Position numbers and translations under genes: made by a program. Shown here piece after piece: positions 1 to 8,157 of a stretch of 58,943 nt of DNA. The stretch's first letter is position 1; every line of letters begins with the position of its first letter. The notes under the pieces are model-generated. The model was not told the DNA's origin, searched no databases, and worked only from the letters and a program-made list of their open reading frames with translations. Source of the DNA: Anaerolineaceae bacterium (GTDB lineage: Bacteria; Chloroflexota; Anaerolineae; Anaerolineales; Anaerolineaceae); assembly GCA_016936755.1 (NCBI GenBank), contig JAFGXF010000037.1, positions 1 to 58,943 of the forward strand, written 5' to 3'.

Positions 1-1
1 A

Positions 2-1921
2 TATGCCGCTGGTGAAGATCTCAACGAAGGCATCCTCTATCGATCGATCTGGTATGCTGCCTGGGAAGCATTGAGCCGTTTTCCCGATGATCCCCACGCG
101 GACGAGTGGTTATGGAAAGCCGCGTATTACATGACTCTTTCAGGGGATGCGGAACTGGCTATCAGAATTTATGCCGATAGACTGGGCACGGCATTGAATG
201 CGCAGGGGCTATCGTTTGGGGAACTCCCAGACTGGTTCAAATCTGGGGAAGCAGTGAGTAGTATTTTTTCTCCGGAATACACCTTAATGATTGAACCGAT
301 CACAATCCCGGGCCATGATTCTAACTTCATTGTGAGTATTGGACATATTAATGATGTTGAGACCCCGGGTATATCCTGTTATTTGGTTATGAAGGAAGCC
401 AATCAAGTAAAGGTGGATATTATCTATAATGGTTATCCAACATTCGGTTATTTTGCCATGCTTCGGAATAATGGCTTTTGTTACCCCAAGGATGTTACCG
501 GGGATGGCGTGGATGAGATCATCGTCGAACAGGCAGGCGGGGGGAGATTGAGTTCTGCCACCTTAAAAGTGATCGATATCAGCACATCTCCTTATACAAG
601 TCTGGCTTTTTATAACGGGCAGGAAGAATTTATTTATGATTGGATCGAGGATATTTCTCTTGAAAATGGCAAATACTATATTAACATCAGTAAAGAGTAT
701 GGCTTATGTGATCTGACCAGAAACGAATCTCTACTATGGAATGGCGCCTGGTTTGAGTTAAGCAGTGGTAGTGTGTTGTTTTCTAGATCAACCGACTATA
801 GCTGCCAATCTGATATTACTTTATTTGGAAATGATCTGCCCGTTCAGGATACATTATCGGTTGTTTCCGATGCATTGCACGCTTACCGGCCTCAACAGTA
901 TGACCTTTCACAAAAATATGACGAGTTAAGAATCTTAAAGGGGGTTTACCAGGCTTTTTCAGGGGATATCGAAGCGGCTCGCATGTCGTTTATAAACATC
1001 GTTGAATCTGCCACCACTCCAGAAAGTATATGGATCCAGGCGGCGCAAAACGCTTATGATGCTTATCAGAGCCAAGATGACCTCTACCGGATGTGTTCCG
1101 CGATTGATGTCTGCGTCGATTACTTTACATTTCAGATGGGGGGGCCCGACGTGCCACCATGTGTTTATCGCAATATTTGTGACTATGGCCAGTCCATTAG
1201 GGCGGCGCTTGACACGGCCTTTCCAACATCTCCTCTAGATATGGTGATCGACAACTTGAAATCCATCGGGGTGAATATTATTCATTATGGTTGGCGCGAC
1301 TTCGATCTGGATAATCAAGCTGAGATTTGGTTCTTAACCCGATATCCACATACGGGTTTTTATGGTCGGGTTTGGTATCAGCTGTGGATCGCTGGACAGT
1401 ATTCAGAGGGCGTGAAGGTACTTTTGGTGGATGACGAAATAATAATGTCAAGCGTTGTTTTCAAAGTGGTTCCTGGTAGCGAGGGGAGGGTTATTACCGA
1501 TTACGGTCATGGGAAAACTATTGAACTGGTGCGCCATCCTGACACCGGCGAGCCGTTAATTACCGTTCGGACGATTGATGCTCAAGAGCCGGTTGATGAA
1601 AGGGTCTCAAGGTTTAAAGAGTTGCGTAAGATGCTGTATGAAGGCAACGACCCGGTGATGGTTTACAAGCAACTGGCTGTAATGGATGATCAATTCACCA
1701 AATGTCCTTTCTCGGTCCGATATTGGGACGATTTGTTGGTCGAGCCAGATTGGCGAGTGAGAGATGAGCATGATTGTGCTACCTTCTACTTCACGGTGGC
1801 CTTCGCCGCGGAATTGGCGGGCCAAGAGAATGAGGCGGTCCGTCGTTATCATGCTGTGTGGGCGCAGTACCCCGACAGCCCCTTTGCGCTCCTGGCTCAA
1901 CACAAGCTGGTTGATAAATAA
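2..1921 (+). CDS. TPR-like protein of unknown function, 5' end outside window
   Basis: The reading frame is open from base 2, so the gene starts upstream of the window and only the C-terminal ~639 residues are seen; TTG at 71 is not a convincing start. Tetratricopeptide-like helices occur at both ends: near the start (around SRFPDDPHADEWLWKAAY) and at the end (GQENEAVRRYHAVWAQYP). Between them are two segments with calcium-loop or FG-GAP-like signatures, DVTGDGVDEI and FDLDNQAEIW, typical of proteins that describe an integrin-like repeat. No membrane segment is visible in the part present. The family is not recognised; an extracytoplasmic or lipoprotein location is only a guess. The 3' end meets the oppositely oriented antiporter gene with 4 bases between the stops. 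Confidence 0.7.
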   Translation, partial: YAAGEDLNEGILYRSIWYAAWEALSRFPDDPHADEWLWKAAYYMTLSGDAELAIRIYADRLGTALNAQGLSFGELPDWFKSGEAVSSIFSPEYTLMIEPITIPGHDSNFIVSIGHINDVETPGISCYLVMKEANQVKVDIIYNGYPTFGYFAMLRNNGFCYPKDVTGDGVDEIIVEQAGGGRLSSATLKVIDISTSPYTSLAFYNGQEEFIYDWIEDISLENGKYYINISKEYGLCDLTRNESLLWNGAWFELSSGSVLFSRSTDYSCQSDITLFGNDLPVQDTLSVVSDALHAYRPQQYDLSQKYDELRILKGVYQAFSGDIEAARMSFINIVESATTPESIWIQAAQNAYDAYQSQDDLYRMCSAIDVCVDYFTFQMGGPDVPPCVYRNICDYGQSIRAALDTAFPTSPLDMVIDNLKSIGVNIIHYGWRDFDLDNQAEIWFLTRYPHTGFYGRVWYQLWIAGQYSEGVKVLLVDDEIIMSSVVFKVVPGSEGRVITDYGHGKTIELVRHPDTGEPLITVRTIDAQEPVDERVSRFKELRKMLYEGNDPVMVYKQLAVMDDQFTKCPFSVRYWDDLLVEPDWRVRDEHDCATFYFTVAFAAELAGQENEAVRRYHAVWAQYPDSPFALLAQHKLVDK

Positions 1922-1925
1922 AAGA

Positions 1926-3011
1926 TCAACTTGGGAAGATAAAGAACGCCAACGCGAAGATGGCATATACTGCCAACAGGGCAGCGCCCTCCAGCCAGTT
2001 CGACTCGCCATCCGCCGCGGCGAAATAGCATACCAATAAAGCAGCCAGCAACGCGGCCAGTTCGAACGAGTTGAACACCAGCGTCAGCGGATTGCCCATC
2101 AGCAGGCTGATGAAGACCAGCACGGGGGCAACGAACAGCGCGATCTGCAGGCTGGATGAGACTGCGATCTCCATGCTGAGTTCCATCTTGTTCTTGATCG
2201 CCACTTGAACGGCTACCAGGTGTTCGGCTATATTTCCGATGATCGGCACCAGGATGATGCCCAGGAAGAACTCTGATATACCGCTGCCAGCCACCACTTG
2301 CTCGACACTGCCGACAAGTAATTCACTCAACCAAACCACCCCGCCGGTGGCCAGTGCCAGAACCACTATGGATACCGGGATGGTCCATTCAGCTTTTTCA
2401 ATTTTCTCCAGTTCCGGTGGGGCTCCAATCCCGGTGGAGGGCATGACTTTTAATGAGAAGATGATGCCCAGCACATACAACAGGATCATGACACCGGCCA
2501 CGCATAGACTCAATTCTTCCACGCGATGTGGGAGGTCCGATGCGGTGGAATGACTGAACAGGGAGGGGGTGGTCAAACCGACCAGCGCAATGGCCAGCAG
2601 GATGGTGGTGTTCACGGTATGCTGTCGGTTGAACTTCTGGATACCATTCTTCAACCCGCCCAGCAGGATCGAAAGTCCCAACACGAACAGCAGGTTGCCG
2701 ATGATCGAGCCGGTGATGGAGGCTTTAACCAACTCAAGCAGCCCGGCCTGGATCGCGAACAGGGTGATGATCAGCTCGGCAGCGTTGCCCAGTGTGGCGT
2801 TGATCAAGCCGCCGATGCGGGGACCGGTATGAACCGCCAGGTTCTCGGTGGCTTCGCCAATCAGACCGGCCAATGGAATGACCCCGGCGGCAGACAGGCC
2901 AAAGACCCAGCCAGCACCCCAACCCGCAACATCGGCGAGGATGGCCAATGGAATAACAAGCAACAACACATATAAGGGATGTTTCCGAATATTGCGTAAG
3001 AGTCTCTTCAT
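1926..3011 (-). CDS. cax: Calcium/proton exchanger (CaCA superfamily, CAX type)
   Basis: Predicted cation/proton antiporter of 361 residues that would export Ca2+ across the cytoplasmic membrane using the proton gradient. About eleven membrane segments fill the protein. The two inverted CaCA repeats are visible: GNAAELIITLFAIQAGLLEL near residue 75 and GNIAEHLVAVQVAIKNK near residue 255, each carrying the conserved Asn and Glu of the ion-binding alpha motifs. Length fits bacterial CAX/ChaA proteins. An acidic loop is not obvious. A TATAAT box on this strand ends 7 bases before the ATG, so the message may be almost leaderless; no Shine-Dalgarno sequence precedes the start. Divergent from the cyclase gene. 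Confident family call, substrate inferred. Confidence 0.93.
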   Translation of the reverse strand: MKRLLRNIRKHPLYVLLLVIPLAILADVAGWGAGWVFGLSAAGVIPLAGLIGEATENLAVHTGPRIGGLINATLGNAAELIITLFAIQAGLLELVKASITGSIIGNLLFVLGLSILLGGLKNGIQKFNRQHTVNTTILLAIALVGLTTPSLFSHSTASDLPHRVEELSLCVAGVMILLYVLGIIFSLKVMPSTGIGAPPELEKIEKAEWTIPVSIVVLALATGGVVWLSELLVGSVEQVVAGSGISEFFLGIILVPIIGNIAEHLVAVQVAIKNKMELSMEIAVSSSLQIALFVAPVLVFISLLMGNPLTLVFNSFELAALLAALLVCYFAAADGESNWLEGAALLAVYAIFALAFFIFPS

Positions 3012-3018
3012 GTTGGAA

Positions 3019-3024
3019 ATTATA
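3019..3024 (-). promoter_or_regulatory. -10 box of the cax promoter
   Basis: TATAAT on the minus strand lies with its last base at 3019, which places the expected start of transcription at about 3012, one base before the ATG at 3011. A weak -35 (TTGTAG, 3049 to 3044) sits 19 bases upstream. The spacing implies a leader of zero or one base. Confidence 0.45.
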
Positions 3025-3060
3025 ATCGAATGGATTTATTACACTACAAAAAGCTGCAGG

Positions 3061-3088
3061 TTGCCATAGAGTGGTATATGGATATAAT
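3061..3088 (+). promoter_or_regulatory. Promoter of the PAS-GGDEF gene
   Basis: TTGCCA (3061-3066) and TATAAT (3083-3088) are separated by 16 bases, a good housekeeping-sigma match. Transcription would begin near 3095, giving a leader of about 62 bases before the GTTTATG start at 3157. Confidence 0.5.
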
Positions 3089-3156
3089 TCATCCCATGGT
3101 GATTTCGGTGACTTGCTGGAATAATTATAAGTGTCAGCCAGTTAACATGAGGGTTT

Positions 3157-4065
3157 ATGACAGATGATCTGGCGTTTTATAAGAGCCTGGTCGATAACCT
3201 CCAGGATGGGGTCTATTTTGTGGATCGTGATCGCATCATCACCTATTGGAACAAAGGGGCGGAACGCATCACGGGCTATAAGAGCAGGGATGTCATCGGC
3301 CGTTCATGCCGCGATAATATCTTAAATCACGTCAATACCGATGGTCTACAGTTGTGTCAGGATCACTGCCCTTTGGCTGGCTGCATGCAGGATGGGGAAC
3401 CGAGAGAAGCGGATGTGTTCCTGCACCATGCGGATGGGTATCGGGTTCCTGTCTTGGTACGCACGGCGCCAATCATGGATGCACATGGGAATATAACAGG
3501 CTCGGTGGAAACCTTCAATCGCGATAATGGCGTGATGGGCGTCCGGACCGAATTACGCGAGCTTCGCCATAGTGTGAACACTGACAAGCTGACCGGGGTT
3601 GGCAACCGCCGATTCCTGGATGCCCGTTTGCACTCTGCCATATCAGAACTGAGTTACGAACGAGATCTGTTTACCGGGTTGGTGATGATGGACATCGACA
3701 ATTTCAAACAGGTCAATGACATGTATGGTCATGATGCGGGTGACCTGGTGCTGCGCATGGTGGCTGCCACCCTCCAGCATAATTTGAGGAAAACGGATGT
3801 TCTAGGTCGTTGGGGAGGCGAGGAATTCCTGGTCATCCTGTATGGTCTGGTATCGGCAGAATGGATGACTGTCATTGCAGAAACACTGCGCAGCCTTGTT
3901 GAAAGCTCGCGCCTGGACCTTGAGGCGGCCAGCCTGAGCGCCACCATATCCACAGGCGCCACACTCCTCAGACCAGATGACACCCCTGAAACAGCCCTCC
4001 ACCGCGTTGATGGCTTGCTGTACAAGAGTAAATGGGGTGGGCGAAATCAAGTTAGCGTCGGTTGA
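3157..4065 (+). CDS. Diguanylate cyclase with PAS sensor domain
   Basis: Cytoplasmic c-di-GMP synthase of 302 residues. The N-terminal ~125 residues form a PAS domain (NLQDGVYFVDRDRIITYWNKG). The GGDEF domain covers ~140-300, with the metal-binding DIDNFKQVNDMYGHD stretch near 179-193 and the active-site loop GGEEF at 220-224, so it should be catalytically active. R211-K-T-D214, five residues before GGEEF, matches the RxxD inhibitory site, so product inhibition is likely. The PAS region has four cysteines (C51, C67, C71, C76) in a C-x3-C-P-x3-C arrangement that could bind a metal or cofactor; the ligand is unknown. No transmembrane segment. It has its own promoter and a weak GAGGG ribosome site. 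Confidence 0.95.
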   Translation: MTDDLAFYKSLVDNLQDGVYFVDRDRIITYWNKGAERITGYKSRDVIGRSCRDNILNHVNTDGLQLCQDHCPLAGCMQDGEPREADVFLHHADGYRVPVLVRTAPIMDAHGNITGSVETFNRDNGVMGVRTELRELRHSVNTDKLTGVGNRRFLDARLHSAISELSYERDLFTGLVMMDIDNFKQVNDMYGHDAGDLVLRMVAATLQHNLRKTDVLGRWGGEEFLVILYGLVSAEWMTVIAETLRSLVESSRLDLEAASLSATISTGATLLRPDDTPETALHRVDGLLYKSKWGGRNQVSVG

Positions 4066-4176
4066 GCTTTTCCATATCTCAGTAATGTTGTGTCTTTTCC
4101 GTGATGGTTTGATAGCTTCAGATCTTTATCTTTGGTTATGGTCATCATTTTATAATGATGTGGAAAGAGGTGGATC

Positions 4177-4545
4177 ATGGGAAAAAGGCCATTGGCTTTT
4201 ACGATTGCGCTTGGGTTCATTTTGCTTAATGCAGTTATCTGGCTGGCCTTCGCAGTGGTATGGCTCTTCGGAGGATATCCATACATCTCGGTATCACCCG
4301 AAATCATGCGGATGATGGGTGTCCTGGCTGCAATTACCGGGGTGATGTTGATCATACTGGTTACGCTACTGCGAAAACGGAACAAGCTGGCATACTATCT
4401 CTCGCTGGCAGCATTGGCCATCGTGTTTTTACTAACCATTTTCGATGAGGTGGGTTTTGCTGATTTAGTCTACCTGGCCATTGCACTCACACCTTTCGTG
4501 TTGCTGCTCATCAGCCGTAAATGGTATTTAACAATGGATAAGTAA
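4177..4545 (+). CDS. Small membrane protein, four predicted TM helices
   Basis: A 122-residue hydrophobic protein with four likely membrane spans (about 7-31, 45-65, 72-90 and 96-113) joined by short loops; KRP at the N-terminus and RKRNK between spans 2 and 3 suggest cytosolic positions by the positive-inside rule. The start is supported by GAGGTG seven bases upstream. It stops at TAA 4543-4545, 12 bases before the start region of the CAP/LysM gene and in the same reading frame, so the two are probably co-transcribed. No family recognised. Confidence 0.75.
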   Translation: MGKRPLAFTIALGFILLNAVIWLAFAVVWLFGGYPYISVSPEIMRMMGVLAAITGVMLIILVTLLRKRNKLAYYLSLAALAIVFLLTIFDEVGFADLVYLAIALTPFVLLLISRKWYLTMDK

Positions 4546-4581
4546 AAGAGGAGAACGCTTGGTTTCCTCATTGGTATATTC

Positions 4582-5343
4582 TTGATCTCAGCGTTGTTTC
4601 TTTTATCTCACCCGGCTGTCGCCCAGAGTGAGACCCCCTATGATCTGATCAACATGGTCAACGACCTGCGCGCATCTTACGGTCTTGCGCCATACACGGT
4701 CGATCCGTGGATCATGGCATATGCCCAGGAACATGCGGAACATATGGCCCCCCTCGATTCAGGCACCCATATCCATTCGGATGGTCAGCTACCAACGGCA
4801 TATGGTCTGAAGGAAAATGTAGCTGGCGGGAATATCGGAATTGTCACCATCGCTGTTATTGTATACGAAATCTGGGGTCCAAGCTGGGGACACCTGCGCA
4901 CCATGATCGGATATGTGGATGGCGAAGTTGGTGCCGGCATGGCCTATTCTGCCAGCGACCAGGTATACTACGCATTGAATGTCCGTGCGGGAGCTGAAGC
5001 TCCAATAGCTATCCCAGGCCAGGCGACTGCCAACATTACGCCTTTCATCCCGATCATCACCAGCACAGCGGATGAGAAGGGGGCTGTTTATCATATGGTG
5101 GCCCATGGACAGACGCTTTGGAGTATTGCAGCAACCTATGGCGTGACGGTGGATGGACTCCGGCAGCTGAATGGGATGGCTGGTGATGCTACACTTATTG
5201 CTGTGGGTCAGCTATTACTCATTCAGAAAGCAAGCAGCAAAGGTCTGTCTGGAACTAACGTGATGATAACCGATACACTGGTGAATACCTGGATACCAGT
5301 AAAAATAGGGGTCTCACCATCCATCAAAACTACGCAGCTGTGA
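4582..5343 (+). CDS. Secreted CAP (SCP) domain protein with C-terminal LysM
   Basis: Exported protein: CAP/SCP domain at ~20-135 (NMVNDLRASYGLAPY at the start, QEHAEHM and SWGHL carrying the conserved histidines), a short linker, then one LysM peptidoglycan-binding repeat at ~168-215 (HMVAHGQTLWSIAATYGVT). The start is doubtful. TTG 4582 leaves only a short, uncharged signal sequence, while the same frame back to the preceding TAA encodes KRRTLGFLIGIFLISALFLL, a normal signal peptide, with AGAGGAGA overlapping but no ATG, GTG or TTG at a proper distance. The true start may be a rare codon or mutated. After the TGA stop the same frame continues into a transmembrane tail (separate entry). Probably a cell-wall-associated protein; the substrate is unknown. 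Confidence 0.8.
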   Translation: MISALFLLSHPAVAQSETPYDLINMVNDLRASYGLAPYTVDPWIMAYAQEHAEHMAPLDSGTHIHSDGQLPTAYGLKENVAGGNIGIVTIAVIVYEIWGPSWGHLRTMIGYVDGEVGAGMAYSASDQVYYALNVRAGAEAPIAIPGQATANITPFIPIITSTADEKGAVYHMVAHGQTLWSIAATYGVTVDGLRQLNGMAGDATLIAVGQLLLIQKASSKGLSGTNVMITDTLVNTWIPVKIGVSPSIKTTQL

Positions 5344-5466
5344 TTGGCATTTGAGGTTCCACATCAAGCCAGGGGAAGCGGCCTTGTCACCGCAATTCTG
5401 ATCATTATAATGACAGCAGTGATTATCCTGGTTCTTGACCCTCGTGTACATTGGAAAAAGGATTAA
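5344..5466 (+). CDS. Possible small TM ORF, in frame after CAP/LysM stop
   Basis: Directly after the TGA of the CAP/LysM gene the same frame is open for 40 codons starting with TTG. It encodes a single hydrophobic helix (VTAILIIIMTAVIILVL) flanked by QARGSG and the basic tail RVHWKKD. This has the form of a C-terminal membrane anchor. It could be a detached anchor of the upstream protein after a nonsense mutation, a readthrough extension, or chance. There is no ribosome-binding site. Confidence 0.3.
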   Translation: MAFEVPHQARGSGLVTAILIIIMTAVIILVLDPRVHWKKD

Positions 5467-5537
5467 ATGCACATAATGCAAGAGCTGATAGAATGGGTAA
5501 TGATTAACGAATCATATCGCGATTACGGAGGTACATG

Positions 5538-5948
5538 ATGGAAGAGATATTATCCCGTTGTGGTTACCGTTGTGACCTGTGCATGGCTTATCGGCTAAAT
5601 GTGGAAAGTCACCCGGAGAATCGCCAGCTTTTAAGCGACGGATGGTTCAAATACTTTGGGTTCCTCATCCAGCCAGATAATATCCTCTGTAATGGCTGTC
5701 TGTACGATCAGTGCCTTACCTTGGACCTGGACTGCAAGGTCAGGCCATGTGTGGTCGAAAGGGGAATTGACAATTGCGCATTTTGCGATGAGTATGGCTG
5801 TGCCAAGTTAAAAGATCGTCTGGTCACGTTCGAGGGAATTCAAGCGCACATAAAAGATGCCATCACAGAAGAGGATCGCATGCGGTTTATTGCGCCGTAT
5901 GAGAATGCTGTTCATTTGGAAAAGGTCCGACAGAATCTTGGCAAGTAA
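5538..5948 (+). CDS. DUF3795 cysteine-rich protein
   Basis: About 136 residues with many cysteines in pairs, including CGYRCDLC at the N-terminus, CNGC, CLTLDLDC, and CAFCDEYGCAKL, the arrangement seen in DUF3795 proteins and suggestive of zinc or iron-sulfur binding. The function of the family is not established. GGAGG at 5527-5531 is three bases from ATG 5535 and six from ATG 5538; the second is better spaced and is used here. A 13-base gap separates it from the nucleotidyltransferase gene, so the two may share a message. Confidence 0.8.
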   Translation: MEEILSRCGYRCDLCMAYRLNVESHPENRQLLSDGWFKYFGFLIQPDNILCNGCLYDQCLTLDLDCKVRPCVVERGIDNCAFCDEYGCAKLKDRLVTFEGIQAHIKDAITEEDRMRFIAPYENAVHLEKVRQNLGK

Positions 5949-5961
5949 GACGTATTATTGA

Positions 5962-6804
5962 ATGATGAGTCTAATCAATAATCGTACCGTTTCTTTGATC
6001 ATTGATCAATTATCACAAGTGGGAGGGATTGAGGCTGTCGTGTTGGGGGGATCACGCGCCCGCGGCACACATACAGCCACATCCGATATTGATCTTGGGA
6101 TCTATTATCACCAAGCCAAGATGCTGAACATGACCCAGATCAGTCAGGTTGCGACTGACCTGGACGACCGGCATCGTCCGAACCTGGTTACCAAACCGGG
6201 AGGCTGGGGGCCATGGATCAATGGCGGTGGGTGGCTAACCTTCAAAGGCCAGGCGGTGGACTTGATCTACCGTGATTTGGAAAAGGTTTCACAATCCATC
6301 CGGGATGCATTGGATGGCCGCTTTGAGATGGCATATCAGCCAGGTCACCCGCAGGGATTCGCATCTTATATATACATGTCTGAAGTTGCGCTCTGTCAGC
6401 CACTGTGGGATCCACGTGGCACGATGTGGGGTTTGAAACCCAGCACGCAGCCTTATCCACCCCGTTTGAAACGGGCGATCATCGATGCATTCTGGTGGGA
6501 GGCGGGCTTTTCACTCCAGAATGCAGAAAAGAGTATCAGCACAGGAGATGTGACATACGCAGCTGGCTGCTGCTTCCGTTGTGCAACCTGCCTGGCACAG
6601 ACGCTGTTTGCAGTAAATGAACAATATTGGATGAACGAGAAAGGAGCCATAGCCATTGCTTCCAGCTTCAATAAGACACCAGCTCATCTGAAAGATCGTG
6701 TTGAAGGTGTGTTTGGGCAGTTGAGCCGCTCTCCCGACACAATAGCGATTGCGATAAAAACGTTTTATTCTGTGTTAGAAGAGAGTAAGGCATTTATCGA
6801 TTAG
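5962..6804 (+). CDS. Nucleotidyltransferase-domain protein (MNT/KNT-like)
   Basis: 280 residues. The N-terminal half has the polymerase-beta-type nucleotidyltransferase signature GGSRARGTHTATSDIDLGIY, with the GG-S/R helix turn and the two metal-binding aspartates in SDID. The rest is helical with aromatic and cysteine residues (CCFRCATC near 200) and resembles the C-terminal domain found in stand-alone nucleotidyltransferases acting on small molecules or proteins. Substrate unknown; antibiotic adenylation is possible but not supported by any specific motif. Two adjacent ATGs (5962, 5965); TATTAT at 5953-5958 lies exactly six bases before the second, but no good -35 is seen. Confidence 0.8.
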   Translation: MMSLINNRTVSLIIDQLSQVGGIEAVVLGGSRARGTHTATSDIDLGIYYHQAKMLNMTQISQVATDLDDRHRPNLVTKPGGWGPWINGGGWLTFKGQAVDLIYRDLEKVSQSIRDALDGRFEMAYQPGHPQGFASYIYMSEVALCQPLWDPRGTMWGLKPSTQPYPPRLKRAIIDAFWWEAGFSLQNAEKSISTGDVTYAAGCCFRCATCLAQTLFAVNEQYWMNEKGAIAIASSFNKTPAHLKDRVEGVFGQLSRSPDTIAIAIKTFYSVLEESKAFID

Positions 6805-7240
6805 CAGAAGGTTTTTGCTGGTATTTACACTGAAATTGAACAATCACTATCTTACCAATTTCAAAACCCTCGTTTTCCCCTCTTGCATTAGTAAAAATAG
6901 TATGCAATAATAAGTTAATTAAATATCGATTTGGAAAGCGACCGAGACACCGTTGCAGGATGTGCACTACATTTTGCCACATGGGATATTTGGGGACGGC
7001 TGATCGGCAACCGCAGTTACATTCCATTTATACGGCACTGAACAGTGTCCTCGCGGATCTATACAATAGGACACCCCCATTTCTGCATGAAAGAGGTGGG
7101 GGGCTTTATTTTCGTTCCTGAAAAGTACACTATAATCCACTCGCTTGTGCGGAAAGAGCTCGATTACATGCACTATCACTATTGAAAACGAACCCGAATT
7201 TTTAAGATGTAAAGAATAGTGATTCGAAAAGCTTGAATTC
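6805..7240. other. Intergenic region, hairpin and -10-like box
   Basis: 436 bases without a convincing gene. It contains a hairpin at 7074-7102: CCCCCA pairs with TGGGGG and inside it TTTC pairs with GAAA around a TGCAT loop, with a four-base bulge, followed by GCTTTATTTTC; it could act as a weak terminator. TATAAT at 7131-7136, about 100 bases before the DUF1684 start, is a possible -10 box, but no convincing -35 is present. I see nothing else. Confidence 0.3.
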
Positions 7241-8065
7241 ATGACTGATAGCGATTATTTTGAGCATATCCATAAGTTTCGGGAAGCCCGCGATGAGCGA
7301 TTTCGAATCAATCCCCAGAGCTGGCTGACACTCGTCGGACTCTTCCACCTGGAACCGGGCGACAACAACTTTGGCGCGGATAAGGTCAACCGGATCGTGG
7401 TGGAAACATGCGCTCAAGCATATTGCGGCTCTTTTTATCTGGAAAACGGGTCTGTTACACTTAAAACATTGCCTGATAGCAGTCTCACCCTGAACGATCA
7501 GCCGCCGCAGGAGCGCGCCCTGCATTCCGATCACGATGATGCGCCAGACCTGATCCGGGTTGGATCACTTCTCATGATAGTCCTGCTGCGCGGGAAGGAG
7601 CATTACCTGCGTGTCTGGGATCTGCAATCGCCGGCGATCCTGGAATTTACCGGCTTGAAGTATTTCCCGATCGATCCTGCATACCGCATCGAGTCCAGGT
7701 TCATCCCTTACGACCCACCGAGAGACATCCAGATTTGGGATGTCGTCGGGGCTGAATCTTCCAGCCAACTGGCCGGCGAAATCCACTTCACGCTTGAGGG
7801 TGTCGACTGCCGGCTGGTTGCGGAGGATAGTGGGAATGAGCTGCTGTTCAGTTTCACCGATCTGACCCGTGCGGATGTGACCTACCCGGGCGGTCGCTTT
7901 TTGACTGTCGAAAAGCCGCGGGATAATCGGGTGGTCCTTGATTTCAACCTGGCGGTGAACTGGCCGTGTGCCTATACAGATTTTGCCACCTGCCCGCTGC
8001 CGCCCACAGAAAACCATCTTCCGGTTCGCATAGAAGCCGGTGAGATGCGATATCGAGATCACTGA
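7241..8065 (+). CDS. DUF1684 protein
   Basis: 274 residues matching DUF1684: the N-terminal helix with FREARDERFRINPQSWLTLVGLF, the central segment KYFPIDPAYRIESRFIPY, and the C-terminal TYPGGRFLTVEKP and DFNLAVNWPCAYTDFATCPLPP motifs that end these proteins. Members are soluble; the biochemical role is not known to me. No signal peptide. It is a single gene between the 436-base gap and the aldo/keto reductase, with no clear ribosome-binding site before the ATG. Confidence 0.85.
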   Translation: MTDSDYFEHIHKFREARDERFRINPQSWLTLVGLFHLEPGDNNFGADKVNRIVVETCAQAYCGSFYLENGSVTLKTLPDSSLTLNDQPPQERALHSDHDDAPDLIRVGSLLMIVLLRGKEHYLRVWDLQSPAILEFTGLKYFPIDPAYRIESRFIPYDPPRDIQIWDVVGAESSSQLAGEIHFTLEGVDCRLVAEDSGNELLFSFTDLTRADVTYPGGRFLTVEKPRDNRVVLDFNLAVNWPCAYTDFATCPLPPTENHLPVRIEAGEMRYRDH

Positions 8066-8157
8066 AAATTATGTTAATTATCGGTTAAACTGATATATGT
8101 TTTGTAACCAATGACCACTCGGATGAATCAGTATAAATAAAAGTAGGAGTATATTTC

